From the NCBI RefSeq assembly GCF_022179285.1, contig NZ_BPQO01000029.1, positions 18,050 through 82,049 of the forward strand: 64,000 nucleotides of DNA, read 5' to 3'. The notes under the pieces were generated by a model. That model did no database searches and was not told the origin of the DNA. It was given only the letters and a program-made list of their open reading frames with translations. The position numbers were made by a program, and so were the translations under genes. Below, piece after piece: positions 18,117 through 27,072 of this stretch; the stretch's first letter is position 1, and each line of letters opens with the position of its first letter. Source of the stretch: Methylobacterium hispanicum. GTDB lineage: Bacteria > Pseudomonadota > Alphaproteobacteria > Rhizobiales > Beijerinckiaceae.

Positions 18117-19586
18117 ATGCGATTGCTGCGCGGCAGCCTGATACTGTTCGTCCTATCGGGGGCAGCCCTTTATGCTCTATCGGCATTCAGAACGACATCC
18201 TTCCAATCCCAGTTGCCGCAGACACCGCCCGCAACCCCCTTGCAGTTCATGGAGCCGCGCATCTCGACGATCGTCATCCCGGTGCGGGTCCGGCTGTCGG
18301 CCCTGACCGAACTGATGGAGCGCAAGGCCGAAAGAAGCGGGACAGGTGTCGAGAACGATTTCGCCGGTAGGGTGCTCCGTGACGATCGGATCACCTACGC
18401 GTGGCGGAGGAGCGACTTCTCAGTCGCTCCGGATCGGGGAAGCTTGAAGATCGCTGCGGACCTGGCCGGCGAGGCCCGAGCCGAAGGCACGTTCGCCATC
18501 CTGCCGCTCGGCGTGAGCGCTGTAGTCAACGGGAAAGCATCGATCACCGTCAGGCCCGAGTTGCTTTCGAATTGGCGGCTCAAGGGCAACATCGGCAACT
18601 TCGGCGTCGACCTGAGCCGTGCCGAAATCGATATGGGGCCTACAACCGTCAGCGTCAGAACGGCCTTGTCCAAGATCGTCCGAAGGGAGGTCGACAGGAA
18701 GATCAACGAGGCCAACGGGAAGCTGGCGGACAGCACGTTCCTCGAAGATGCGATGCGTCGTGAATGGCCGAAGCTGTGCAGGGTCGTCGAAGTCGACAAG
18801 GTCCAAGGCGTGCCGCCCTTCTTCGTCGCCGTGGATCCGGTCGAGATCCTGGCGGCTCAGCCGGTCATCTCCGGCGACTCCATCGATCTACTCGTGGGCG
18901 TGAAGGCGCGGGTGTCGGCTGGCAGCCAGCGAGGCGCGCCCAACTGCGAATTCCCCCGGCAGATCAGCATCGTCCCGTCGTCCCCGGAGGGCCAGTTCGA
19001 GATCTTTCTGCCGATCGAGACGTCCTTCGACTACATCAACGAGAGCCTGAGCGGCGCCGTCGCAGGGCGGACCTTTACCGACGAGGAGCGCGGCCTGAGC
19101 GTCAAAGTCCGCTCGTTGAAGATTCGCCCGCTCGGAAAGGCCTTGCTGGTGGCCGCCGACGTGACCGTCAGATCGTCGGGCCTCATCGGCTATGTGTCGG
19201 GACAGGCCTCCGGGACCATCTATGCCAGGGCAGTGCCGCGCATCGATGGCGCAAAACGGCTTCTCGTTCTCGACGACGTGAAGCTCGACGTCGAGTCGCA
19301 ACGGCCCCTAACCGCGGTGATGGGAGACGCTGCCGCAGCCGTCGTCGAACGCGTGCTCGCCGACAAGGCACGTCTGGACATCGGCCGCGAGGCGGGCCGG
19401 ATCAAGGAACGCGCTGCAGCCGCGGTGGACACTTTGAATCGCAGGAACGGCTCCGTTAAGCTCGAAGCCAAGATCGACGACATAGCCTTGGAAGGCGTCG
19501 CCAGCGACGAACGCAATCTGCGGATCATCGCGACGGCGAAGGGTTCGGCGAAAACCGAGGTTCTCGTCGTCACTTTATCCGATTGA
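18117..19586 (+). CDS. DUF4403 family protein
   Basis: 489 residues with an N-terminal hydrophobic anchor or signal (SLILFVLSGAALYALSAF). The mature part fits DUF4403: ISTIVIPVRVRLSALTELME at the start, repeated amphipathic beta segments, LPIETSFDYINESLSGAVAG in the middle and ISGDSIDLLVGVKARVS. Proteins of this family are predicted periplasmic or inner-membrane-anchored and may bind lipid; no activity is proven. The ATG at 18117 was preferred over a TTG 15 bases upstream because of GGGGGCGGA. A TTGACA at 18061 could be a -35. Base composition is slightly lower in G+C than the neighbours. Confidence 0.8.
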   Translation: MRLLRGSLILFVLSGAALYALSAFRTTSFQSQLPQTPPATPLQFMEPRISTIVIPVRVRLSALTELMERKAERSGTGVENDFAGRVLRDDRITYAWRRSDFSVAPDRGSLKIAADLAGEARAEGTFAILPLGVSAVVNGKASITVRPELLSNWRLKGNIGNFGVDLSRAEIDMGPTTVSVRTALSKIVRREVDRKINEANGKLADSTFLEDAMRREWPKLCRVVEVDKVQGVPPFFVAVDPVEILAAQPVISGDSIDLLVGVKARVSAGSQRGAPNCEFPRQISIVPSSPEGQFEIFLPIETSFDYINESLSGAVAGRTFTDEERGLSVKVRSLKIRPLGKALLVAADVTVRSSGLIGYVSGQASGTIYARAVPRIDGAKRLLVLDDVKLDVESQRPLTAVMGDAAAAVVERVLADKARLDIGREAGRIKERAAAAVDTLNRRNGSVKLEAKIDDIALEGVASDERNLRIIATAKGSAKTEVLVVTLSD

Positions 19587-19600
19587 GGATCGCGAAGCCC

Positions 19601-19879
19601 ATGCGTCGTTGTTTTTTCGGTTTGCTGAGCGTCTTTCTGGTGGGAACGGCAACGCTCGCACAGGAGAGCCAACAGTCGATGCCGAAGGTCGAGCCAATTC
19701 CAACGGATCGAGATCGGAAGAAGTGTCTCCCCTCTGCGAGACCGCAGACATCCTACTTGATCGACACTTCGTGCGCCATCGTGGTATTGCTCTGCAACTA
19801 CTGCGAGTACAATGAATACGGCACCTTCCTCCTTAGGCGATCGACACTCTGTGGGGGCTGCTTCTCGAGCAGTTTCTGA
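19601..19879 (+). CDS. small Cys-rich exported protein
   Basis: 92 residues with a signal peptide (MRRCFFGLLSVFLVGTATLA, cut near LAQ-E). The C-terminal third holds five or six cysteines (CAIVVLLCNYCEYNE, STLCGGC), suggesting disulfides or metal binding. The frame extends to a TTG at 19583 overlapping the stop of the DUF4403 gene, so the two genes are tightly packed and probably co-transcribed. No family recognised. Confidence 0.6.
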   Translation: MRRCFFGLLSVFLVGTATLAQESQQSMPKVEPIPTDRDRKKCLPSARPQTSYLIDTSCAIVVLLCNYCEYNEYGTFLLRRSTLCGGCFSSSF

Positions 19880-20005
19880 ATCGGCACTGTGGCGCCGCAA
19901 GTCCCGGCTGGCCTCGAGGGCGGTCGGCCGCGTCCGACCCGCCCGTCACCGGCCTAGCCGCCGTCGCATGATGCATGCGCCCGAACGTGCGTATCCAGCC
20001 CTACC

Positions 20006-21349
20006 TCAGCAGAGCGGCGCAGGATGTCGAGGCGCCGCCTCGGGAACAGCCTCGCAGCGAAGGTCCCTGACGAGCGAGTGATAGGTTTCCAGATTATGGA
20101 ATCCCCGTCGCTGGGTGCGCTGCCGGCCCCTGTATAGCACGACCTCCACGCCGATCTCGGAACAGGCCCGGCAGGCGCAGCGCTCCCAGCAGCGGGAGAG
20201 CAGCGTCCGCTCGTAGCGCGCGCGCAAGCCCGCCCTGCTGGCCGCGCCAGGCAAAGTGCTCCGGGCACCTTCAGCGCGCGCGTCGCCGTCGTCGATGCCG
20301 GCATCGGCGTAGGTCATCACGGCGTCGATGGCGGCGTCCAATCCCACGAGACCCGCGGCGTAGCCCCTGACGGCACGCAACGCGTCGGCCTCCATGATCT
20401 GCAGATCCTCCTGCAGCACGAGGCCCGACCGGCTGAGGTTGTTGAGATCCCGGTTCACGATGGCCTGGGGGATTCGGATGGCGGTGTAGTACTCCATCCC
20501 GCCATCGTCCCCGCGCAGGAAGTAGTTGGCCTTCGCATCCTTGAACGCGCGCAGGACCGGGCTGGTCGTGTCGAAGCTGTCGATGCCGAACCCATCGAAC
20601 TCCTGGATGTTGTCGGCCTTGGCGAAGCCGAGGACGTGCAGGCGGACGTCCGGTGCCGCGTCGCGCACCGCCTGGAGGGCGAGTTTGATCTGAGGCACCT
20701 TCAGCGGGACCATGCCGCCCAGAGCCAGATAGCCGTAGCCCATCGCGACGAGGCGGCGCGCGGCCTCGGCCATCGATCCGGGCGACCACCCTTGGACGAC
20801 CCCGACGGGCTCGAAGCCGGAAAGCGATCGGGCTCCTCGCAGAAACGCGTCGGCGTTCTCGAGGGTGACGTCGAAGCGGAACCTGTCCTGCTCGGTCCCG
20901 CCCGAAAGGCCGGGTACGGTCTGGTCGAACCCGAAGATCACGTGGTCGAGCGAGCATCCGTGGGTGAAGCGGCAGTCCTCGTAGAAGTCAAGGATCGCGC
21001 CGACGCCCCACCGCGGGACCGCGTCCCTGGCGTACGATAAGGAGCCGCAGTCGCCCATCATCATCCACTCGGGCGGCGTGTCGCCGAAGCGGAAGAAGCG
21101 GTGCGCCCCCTCGCGCCGCAGGCGCATCTGGCGACCGAGCGGGTAGCGGCCGCCCGCGGCCGGCCCGCCGGGATGTCCGACCGTCGCGTAGGAGAGGAGG
21201 ATGCCGTCGTAGGGCGGCTTGTCGAAGAACTCGTGCGCGAAGACGTCGCCGTTGAAGGGATCGGTCCGGCCCCTGGCGTGCCGCTCCTCCCCGAAGTCGT
21301 AGCCCGGATCGAGCATGTCGAGGGAGTCGCTGTAGAGGAAGCGGCTCAT
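20006..21349 (-). CDS. dpdA: DpdA-like tRNA-guanine-transglycosylase superfamily protein (DNA 7-deazaguanine insertion)
   Basis: 447 residues. TGT-fold landmarks are in order: GDCGSLSYARD (99-109, matching the DSGGFQ Asp region), GVVQGWSP (183-190, TGT GIVQGG), ALGGMVPLK (209-217), GIDSFDTTSPVLRAFKDAKA (255-274, region of the catalytic Asp) and a C-terminal zinc motif C391-A-C-R-A-C followed by His in RRGFHNLE. SFDTTSPVLRAFKDAKANY and LYRG...RRGFHN are DpdA-like rather than tRNA-TGT-like. DpdA enzymes exchange guanine in DNA for preQ0. The start overlaps the upstream stop (ATGA), so translation is coupled to the DUF6884-like gene. No preQ0 synthesis genes occur in the window. Confidence 0.78.
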   Translation of the reverse strand: MSRFLYSDSLDMLDPGYDFGEERHARGRTDPFNGDVFAHEFFDKPPYDGILLSYATVGHPGGPAAGGRYPLGRQMRLRREGAHRFFRFGDTPPEWMMMGDCGSLSYARDAVPRWGVGAILDFYEDCRFTHGCSLDHVIFGFDQTVPGLSGGTEQDRFRFDVTLENADAFLRGARSLSGFEPVGVVQGWSPGSMAEAARRLVAMGYGYLALGGMVPLKVPQIKLALQAVRDAAPDVRLHVLGFAKADNIQEFDGFGIDSFDTTSPVLRAFKDAKANYFLRGDDGGMEYYTAIRIPQAIVNRDLNNLSRSGLVLQEDLQIMEADALRAVRGYAAGLVGLDAAIDAVMTYADAGIDDGDARAEGARSTLPGAASRAGLRARYERTLLSRCWERCACRACSEIGVEVVLYRGRQRTQRRGFHNLETYHSLVRDLRCEAVPEAAPRHPAPLC

Positions 21350-22083
21350 CGCGGGGCCGGGCCGAGCGCCGGGACCGGGATCTCTCCGGCCATCATGGCG
21401 GCATGCGCATCGAGGTCGGCTTCCGGCGCTGCGGGAAGGACGGTTTCAACGAAGTGTCGCAGGGCCCGCTGGGCGTAGTCGGCCACCACCCCGCGGTACC
21501 CGCCCACGTCGTCGAGGCCCGCCCGGTTGCGGGGCATGGCGTAGGGGCGCAGGCGCGCGTCGAAGGACCCGGGCGCGGAGGCCGTGAAGATCCTGAGGCG
21601 GGAGAGGTCGCCCGGCGGCAGGGCCGCGAGGTCGTCCGCGAGCATCGCGAGATAGGGCGCCGAGAGCGCGGCCAGGACCGGCCCCTCTCCCTGGAACAGT
21701 TCGTCCACCGGGCAGGCGAAGGGCGAGTTCGCGAGCCCCGCCCACCAAGCGCCCGGATCGCGGGGCCCGTCTATCCGTCGGAAGACGTCGTCCTCGGGAC
21801 CGGCCGCGACGGTGGCGCCGTAGGAGGGTACGTACGAGCGCGGGGCCAGGAGACCCAGGCCTGCCGACGCGATCCAGGGCGCGCCCACGGCCGCGGCGGC
21901 CGCGTGGCCGAATCCGCGCCCGACGTAGAGGGCGGCGGCCTCGACCTCGCCTTCGGCGTCGCGCAGGCGTCCGACCCATTCGGCGACGACGTCGCCGACG
22001 GAGCCTCGCGCGAGCGTCCGGGCCAGGAGATCGTCCGGCGGCCGGACGCTCTTGAGGGCCGAGCAGGTCGTCAGCACGCGCAT
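21346..22083 (-). CDS. DUF6884-like protein coupled to dpdA
   Basis: 245 residues from ATG 22083 (GAGG precedes it; the frame is open to 22134). It begins MRVLTTCSALKSVRPP, and the segment AALYVGRGFGHAAAAA followed by WIASAGLGLLAPRSYVPSYG has the small-domain pattern of DUF6884-like proteins (Cys-x-x-x-K at the N-terminus, a 'sakyGLl' turn, then a PY motif). Such proteins are seen with phage and island DNA-modification genes; the link is from memory and unverified. The four-base overlap with dpdA implies joint function. Confidence 0.6.
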   Translation of the reverse strand: MRVLTTCSALKSVRPPDDLLARTLARGSVGDVVAEWVGRLRDAEGEVEAAALYVGRGFGHAAAAAVGAPWIASAGLGLLAPRSYVPSYGATVAAGPEDDVFRRIDGPRDPGAWWAGLANSPFACPVDELFQGEGPVLAALSAPYLAMLADDLAALPPGDLSRLRIFTASAPGSFDARLRPYAMPRNRAGLDDVGGYRGVVADYAQRALRHFVETVLPAAPEADLDAHAAMMAGEIPVPALGPAPR

Positions 22084-22090
22084 CGGGACC

Positions 22091-23530
22091 TCAGCCGAAG
22101 GCTCTGCCGCGCGCAACCTCGGACATCGGCGCATCCGGCTCGGATTCGGGCTCGCGGAGGGGCTCGCCTACTCCGGTGCGCACGATGAACTCGCTTTCCG
22201 TGATCAACACCCCGTCGAGCGCCCACTCGTCGGGACGCCCGGAGCCCGGGGGATGCACGACCGCGGGGCCGTTCGGGTTGTGCGGCCGCATGTCCATGCT
22301 GAAGTGGTGGACCGTCCCTTCCTCGTCGACGCGGACGTAGCCGCGGGGGATCTCGAAGGCGCATTCCTTCAGATAGGTGCCCGGCGGCAAGGCCGAGGCC
22401 GGGCCGGCCTCCATTCCCTTCTCGCCGTTCCACGCGGCGAGAACTTCGGCGCCCTCCATGGTCTGCGTGGTGCGTACGGACAGTTTCGGGGACCGGGGAG
22501 CATCCTGGACGGGAGCCGGGGCTTCCAGGGTACGCGCGAACCGGGACCTGAATTCCGACGCCTTGAATCGGGCGAAGTCGACGACGTTCTCGCTCGGCGT
22601 CGCGAACATCTCGCGCTCCTCGGCCCGCGAGCTGATCGAGAGCAGGTTCTCGGAGAAGCTCTCGCCGAAGGCGTCGGCCATGAAGGCGTGCTCGAGGCGC
22701 GGATCGACCTTCCTGGCCGGGACGCTGTCGGAGGCCACCAGGACGGCCATGCCGGCCACGAGGCGCCCGGCCAGGGCGCTCTCCCGGTCGTCGGCCGGCA
22801 GGACGAGGCGGATGCCCTGGCGACGCGCCTCGTCGAGGAGGCGCAGGTTCGCCGCCGGATCCGAGGACGCGGTCCCGAAGGCGCGGCCGATGTAGCCCCT
22901 CCCGCCCTGGACGGTATAGGCCAGACCGTCGGTGAGGACCGGGAGGGACATCTGCAGCTGCTCCCAGCTGTCGAAGGCAGGGACGTCCTTGGCGGCGGGA
23001 AGGATGCCGTGCAGCAGTCGCCGGACGCGGATCACGTTCGGATCGGGGGGAGCCGGCCGTTCGGAGGGACGCATCCCGCGCGGGGCGACCGTCGCGCCGA
23101 AACGCCGCTCGAGGGCCGACGCCGAGAGGGAGCGATGCACCTGGGCGGCAGGGACGGCACCCTTCGTGGCCTTGTCCACGAGGTACGTGGCCGCCGGCCC
23201 GGAGCCGTAGGCCCGCATCTCGACGCTCATGCGCCGCTCGCCCAGGTGCCGATCGAGATCGCGCATGGACCGCGGCCGGAAGCGACCGCCCACGATCTCC
23301 CGCAAGCGGCTTCGGGCTTCTTCGACGGTGAAGGCAGCGGTGTCGGCGGCGTTGCGCAGACGGGCGCGCAGTCCGGCGACGGCCCCGACCTCCAGCGCGG
23401 CGAGCACCCCGAAATTCGCGTAGGCGGCCCCGGAGCGCGTGAGCATCGTGCTCCGGCGCAGCCGGCGCGCGAGGCCGTCGAAGTCGAAGGAACCGTTCGT
23501 GGTCGGGCGGACCTTTGCGGACGAGGCCAT
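22091..23530 (-). CDS. hypothetical protein upstream of the dpdA pair
   Basis: 479 residues from ATG 23530 (MASSAKVRPTTNGSF). It ends 7 bp before the DUF6884-like gene, so it is very likely in the same transcript. No domain recognised. The C-terminus has WALDGVLITESEFIVRTG and NPNGPAVVHP, reminiscent of short GPA-type beta repeats. The middle region (LVLPADDRESALAGRLVAGM, VLVASDSVPARKVDPRLEH) looks like a folded alpha/beta segment. It could be a third component of the putative DNA-modification unit. Confidence 0.7.
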   Translation of the reverse strand: MASSAKVRPTTNGSFDFDGLARRLRRSTMLTRSGAAYANFGVLAALEVGAVAGLRARLRNAADTAAFTVEEARSRLREIVGGRFRPRSMRDLDRHLGERRMSVEMRAYGSGPAATYLVDKATKGAVPAAQVHRSLSASALERRFGATVAPRGMRPSERPAPPDPNVIRVRRLLHGILPAAKDVPAFDSWEQLQMSLPVLTDGLAYTVQGGRGYIGRAFGTASSDPAANLRLLDEARRQGIRLVLPADDRESALAGRLVAGMAVLVASDSVPARKVDPRLEHAFMADAFGESFSENLLSISSRAEEREMFATPSENVVDFARFKASEFRSRFARTLEAPAPVQDAPRSPKLSVRTTQTMEGAEVLAAWNGEKGMEAGPASALPPGTYLKECAFEIPRGYVRVDEEGTVHHFSMDMRPHNPNGPAVVHPPGSGRPDEWALDGVLITESEFIVRTGVGEPLREPESEPDAPMSEVARGRAFG

Positions 23531-23590
23531 GCGATGCTCCGGTGCCTTCCTGCCGATCCGAAGGATGAGGAAGGCGGGCGAAAGCCGCAA

Positions 23591-23929
23591 CTACGACCGC
23601 GCGTCGATGGCCCGGTCGATCATCTTCTCGACCGCCGCGACGAGCGCCGCCTTCGCGACGACGACGAGGTCGCCTTCGGAGTCGATCCTCAAGGTCTCCC
23701 GCCGGGGAGTCGCCTCGCCTCCGAGGAGGGCGACCTCGTAGAAGTAGCCGGTCCGCCAGCGGCGGATCCCGTCCCTGGGCTCCGTCAGCTCGACGACGAT
23801 GCCGGCCGGCCGGATGGAGACCGCGTCGGAACGCAGGTCCAGATCGTCCCTTCCGATGCCGACGGCCCCGCCGGCGACGACGAGGATCTCCAGCAGCTGC
23901 GCGACGGGCTCTTCGACGCCGTGCGACAT
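23591..23929 (-). CDS. hypothetical protein, 112 aa
   Basis: 112 residues with a textbook ribosome site (AAAGGAGACGATC) before ATG 23929. The predicted fold is mixed beta then a C-terminal amphipathic helix (LVVVAKAALVAAVEKMIDRA). No family recognised. It lies 60 bp upstream of the 479-residue gene and about 43 bp downstream of the sigma factor gene, all on the minus strand, so it may belong to either operon. Confidence 0.72.
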   Translation of the reverse strand: MSHGVEEPVAQLLEILVVAGGAVGIGRDDLDLRSDAVSIRPAGIVVELTEPRDGIRRWRTGYFYEVALLGGEATPRRETLRIDSEGDLVVVAKAALVAAVEKMIDRAIDARS

Positions 23930-23972
23930 GATCGTCTCCTTTCCGTCCGAGGCTGGGCCGACCCCGGACCGG

Positions 23973-24731
23973 TCAGGCCACGAGCTCGTCGAGATCCTCG
24001 GCCCGGAAGCCCGCGGCCCTGAGGTTGCGCTCGACCTTCTGCATCGCGGCCCGCTCGATCGTCTGGATGCGCTGCTTGCTGAGGTCGAATGTATGGGCGA
24101 TGTCCGTCAGCGACTCCGGGGCGTCTGACAACCGGTGGCGCAGCAGGACCTGTCGTTCGCGATCGGTAAGGCCGTGCAGGGCGGACTGCACCGCGGCTCG
24201 GTAGTATCGGTCCATCCCCGACCGGACGGTGGCGGATTCGGGGGAGGCCTCCTCGCTCGCCAGCATGTCGGCGATGGTGGTGCCGCCTTCCTCGCCCAGG
24301 GGTTCCGAGAGCGAGACGGCCGCGACCGCGGCCCCCACGAGGATGGCGTCCTCTCCTTCGAGGCGGCGGCTGCGATGGGCCGCGAACACGCGATCCGGCA
24401 TGTCCACGACGCAGACCACTTCGGAGGCGCGGGAAGAAATGCTGCTCAGTATCCACCAGCGGCAGTACTGTGCGAACCGCTTGCCGAAGCTCGGGTTGAA
24501 CTTGTCGGCCGCCCTCATGATGCCGATCATGCCTTCCTGGGCGAGATCCTGCATGTGGGCTTCGTTGCGAGACCAGCGTCGCGCCACCGAGAACGCCATG
24601 CGGGCGTGGGTGCGGACGAGGCGGTCGAGGGATCGGCGGCAACCGTCGTTTCTATAGGCGTCGACCAACCCGCTCTCCTCGTCCGGCGAGAGCATGGTCT
24701 CGCGGAACGCAACCGTCTGCGTGAGGGTCAT
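23973..24731 (-). CDS. RNA polymerase sigma factor, RpoH-like
   Basis: 252 residues. Region 2 is LAQEGMIGIMRAADKFNPSF followed by GKRFAQYCRWWILSSISS, close to the RpoH/sigma-32 group. Region 4 is ESLTDIAHTFDLSKQRIQTI followed by ERAAMQKVERNL. The linker between is short and lacks the extended region 1.1 of RpoD. It lacks a clear RpoH box match, so I do not assign rpoH. The product would direct host core RNA polymerase to its own promoter set. It has a strong upstream promoter with a duplicated TCCATGG site at the -10. Confidence 0.88.
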   Translation of the reverse strand: MTLTQTVAFRETMLSPDEESGLVDAYRNDGCRRSLDRLVRTHARMAFSVARRWSRNEAHMQDLAQEGMIGIMRAADKFNPSFGKRFAQYCRWWILSSISSRASEVVCVVDMPDRVFAAHRSRRLEGEDAILVGAAVAAVSLSEPLGEEGGTTIADMLASEEASPESATVRSGMDRYYRAAVQSALHGLTDRERQVLLRHRLSDAPESLTDIAHTFDLSKQRIQTIERAAMQKVERNLRAAGFRAEDLDELVA

Positions 24732-24760
24732 GCAGGTCTTTCAAGCGGCGGATTTGCCGA

Positions 24761-24793
24761 TCCATGGAAAGTCCATGGTCGCGGGCGTGTCAA
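24761..24793 (-). promoter_or_regulatory. promoter and putative operator of the sigma factor gene
   Basis: Minus-strand TTGACA (24793-24788) is 17 bases from TTTCCA (24770-24765). The -10 is overlapped by two copies of TCCATGG (24761-24767 and 24772-24778) separated by 4 bases, each nearly palindromic. This arrangement looks like an operator. An AAGGAATGA string lies just upstream on the plus strand. Confidence 0.45.
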
Positions 24794-24864
24794 TGGCAAA
24801 GGAATGAAATGTGCAGCCCGGCGATACGTCGGAAGCGTGCTCGGATACCTTGCGGGCTTCGGTA

Positions 24865-27072
24865 TCACTCTTGCGAAGGAACGGCGGCGGACCTGCCCAC
24901 CACTTCGATCCCCTGTTTCGACGGCAGGCCGGTCTTCGGATCGACGAGCTGCGTCGTCGCTCCTTCCGGCACGCCGAAAGGCTCGGGCCGCAACCTGTCC
25001 CGCACGGCGTCCAGGAACTCGCGGACGACGGGCGCCGCCGTGTGGCCGCCCGACGCGCCCGGCGGCAGGGGGCGGGCGTCGTCGCGGCCGATCCACGTCG
25101 CCACCACAAGGTTCGGGGCGACGGCCACGAACCACGCGTCCTTGTTGTCGTTGGTGGTGCCCGTCTTTCCGCCGATCGGATCTGGAAACCCCGCGAACGC
25201 ATTCCGCGCGGTGCCGCGCTGGACGACGCCGCGCAGCTCGTCGGCGACGATCGCGGCATCGACGGGATCCACCACCCGCGCGCCCTTCCCGCCCCAGTCG
25301 GAGCTGGGCGCGATCCGGTTTCCCGAGGACGAGGCCGAGGCGACGAAGCGGGGCCTGACCATCGTGCCCCCGTTGGCGATGGCCGCGTAGCCCGCCGCCA
25401 TCGCCAACGGGCTGGTCTCCACGGTTCCCAGCGCCGCCGACATCGGCATCGGCGAGGGCAGCTCGAACCCGAGCTTGCGCAGCAAGGACTCGACCGCGTT
25501 CTGTCCGACGTCGTTGAGGATGCGCGCGGACGCCATGTTCCGCGAGAGTTCGAGGGCCCGACGCATCGGGATCAGCCCCAACCCGGCCCCGCTGCTCTCG
25601 GATGAGGGGCGCCACCAGCCGCGGCCGGGCCCCTGGTCGATCGCGATTGGGACGTCGAGCACCGGGGAGGAGCCGTCGTAGCCGATCGATACCGCGGCCA
25701 GGTAGACGAACGTCTTGAACGACGAGCCGGGCTGCCGTCTCGCCTGCGTCGCCCGGTCGAACTCCGAGCGCGAGCGGGAGAAGCCGCCGACGACAGCGAG
25801 AACGTCGCCGCTGCGGGGATCCATGACGGTCATGGCGCCCTCGACCTCGGGCATCTGCTGCAGGGACGGCTTCGGGCCTGCGTCGAGGAGCACCACGTCT
25901 CCGGGTTCCAGCAGCGCGGAGGCCGTCCGCCTCCCGGTCCAGGCGAAGCCCTCGGGCGCCAGCTCGACCGTGCGGCCGTCCCGGAGGAGGATCCTGGCCG
26001 AGCGGCCGACCTGGAGGACGACGCCCGCGCGCCACGGCGCGGCGCCGGCCGGCTCCTCCGGGACGGTCGATGCGGAGAAGGGAGGGCGAAGCCGCTCCTC
26101 GGGTCCGCGCCACCCCCCCTGCCGGTCGAGCCGGACGAGGTTGCGGCGCAGGACCTCCTCCGCCGCGTCCTGAAGGCGGGGGTCGAGCGTCGTGCGCACG
26201 TCCAGACCGCCCCGACCGACGACCGCGGGGCCGAGACGCTCGGCGAGCGAGCGGCGCGCGGCCGCGACGAACCAGCCGTAGCGTACCTCCTCCGCCGGGC
26301 GGCGGCGCAGCACCGCCACGGGGCGTGCCGCGAAGGCGCGCGCTGCGGCCGCGTCGATGACGCCGTCCTCGGCCATGCGACGCAAGACGTAGTCGCGGCG
26401 CTCCCGCGCCCGGGCGGGGTGGCGCCGCGGATCCGCGGCCGTCGGAGCCTTGGGCAGCCCCGCCAGAAGCGCGGCCTCGCCCGCGTCGAGACCGTGCAGA
26501 GGCTTGCCGAAGTAGCTCTCGGCCGCAGCGGCCACGCCGTAGGCGCCGGAGCCGAGATAGACCTCGTTCAGGTAGATCTCGAGGATCCGGTCCTTTCCCA
26601 GGTCGCGCTCGATGCGGAGCGCCACGATGGCCTCCCGGATCTTGCGCCGGAGCGAGCGCTCGTCGCCCACGAGCAGGTTCTTGACGACCTGTTGGGTGAT
26701 CGTCGATCCGCCGATCCGACGCGTCCCGCCCTTGATCCCGACCGCGGCGGCGCGGGCGAGCGCTGACACGTCCACCCCGTGATGCCGGCGGAAGTTGCGG
26801 TCCTCGGCCGAAAGGAAGGCTGCGACCACGATCGGAGGGATCGCGGCGACCGGGACGAACTTCCGATTCTCGTCCGCCACCCGTGCGACGAGGCTGCCGT
26901 CCGCCGCCCGGATCTCGGAGGCGAGGGCGGGCACGTAGGTGCGCAGCGGAGCATGGTCGGGCAGGCTCGGCAGTTCCTGGCGCGCGAGGGCGAGGGCGAG
27001 CCCGGCGGCGATCAGGCCGACCGCCGCGCCGCCGGCGAGCAGGCCGCCGGCGGCGAGCCGGACGAGCCTCAT
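24865..27072 (-). CDS. penicillin-binding protein 1A-type bifunctional transglycosylase/transpeptidase
   Basis: 735 residues with one N-terminal membrane anchor (LVRLAAGGLLAGGAAVGLIA). The glycosyltransferase domain has EDRNFRRHHGVD, GGSTITQQVVKNLL, RKIREAIVALRIER and EIYLNEVYLGSGAYGV. The transpeptidase domain has PGSSFKTF (SxxK), ELSRNMAS (SxN) and GGKTGTTND (KTG). All catalytic motifs are present. It polymerises and cross-links peptidoglycan at the periplasmic face. The start at 27072 overlaps the upstream gene by 4 bases (ATGA). PBP1A on an accessory element is uncommon. Confidence 0.93.
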   Translation of the reverse strand: MRLVRLAAGGLLAGGAAVGLIAAGLALALARQELPSLPDHAPLRTYVPALASEIRAADGSLVARVADENRKFVPVAAIPPIVVAAFLSAEDRNFRRHHGVDVSALARAAAVGIKGGTRRIGGSTITQQVVKNLLVGDERSLRRKIREAIVALRIERDLGKDRILEIYLNEVYLGSGAYGVAAAAESYFGKPLHGLDAGEAALLAGLPKAPTAADPRRHPARARERRDYVLRRMAEDGVIDAAAARAFAARPVAVLRRRPAEEVRYGWFVAAARRSLAERLGPAVVGRGGLDVRTTLDPRLQDAAEEVLRRNLVRLDRQGGWRGPEERLRPPFSASTVPEEPAGAAPWRAGVVLQVGRSARILLRDGRTVELAPEGFAWTGRRTASALLEPGDVVLLDAGPKPSLQQMPEVEGAMTVMDPRSGDVLAVVGGFSRSRSEFDRATQARRQPGSSFKTFVYLAAVSIGYDGSSPVLDVPIAIDQGPGRGWWRPSSESSGAGLGLIPMRRALELSRNMASARILNDVGQNAVESLLRKLGFELPSPMPMSAALGTVETSPLAMAAGYAAIANGGTMVRPRFVASASSSGNRIAPSSDWGGKGARVVDPVDAAIVADELRGVVQRGTARNAFAGFPDPIGGKTGTTNDNKDAWFVAVAPNLVVATWIGRDDARPLPPGASGGHTAAPVVREFLDAVRDRLRPEPFGVPEGATTQLVDPKTGLPSKQGIEVVGRSAAVPSQE

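Noticed and set aside
20006..21349. Ordinary tRNA-guanine transglycosylase (tgt)
   Set aside because: The SFDTTSP and RRGFHN strings and the partner gene fit DpdA better, and no queuosine genes are near.
24875..24883. GAAGGAACG copy at 24875 as a regulatory site
   Set aside because: It lies inside the last codons of PBP1A and is explained by coding.
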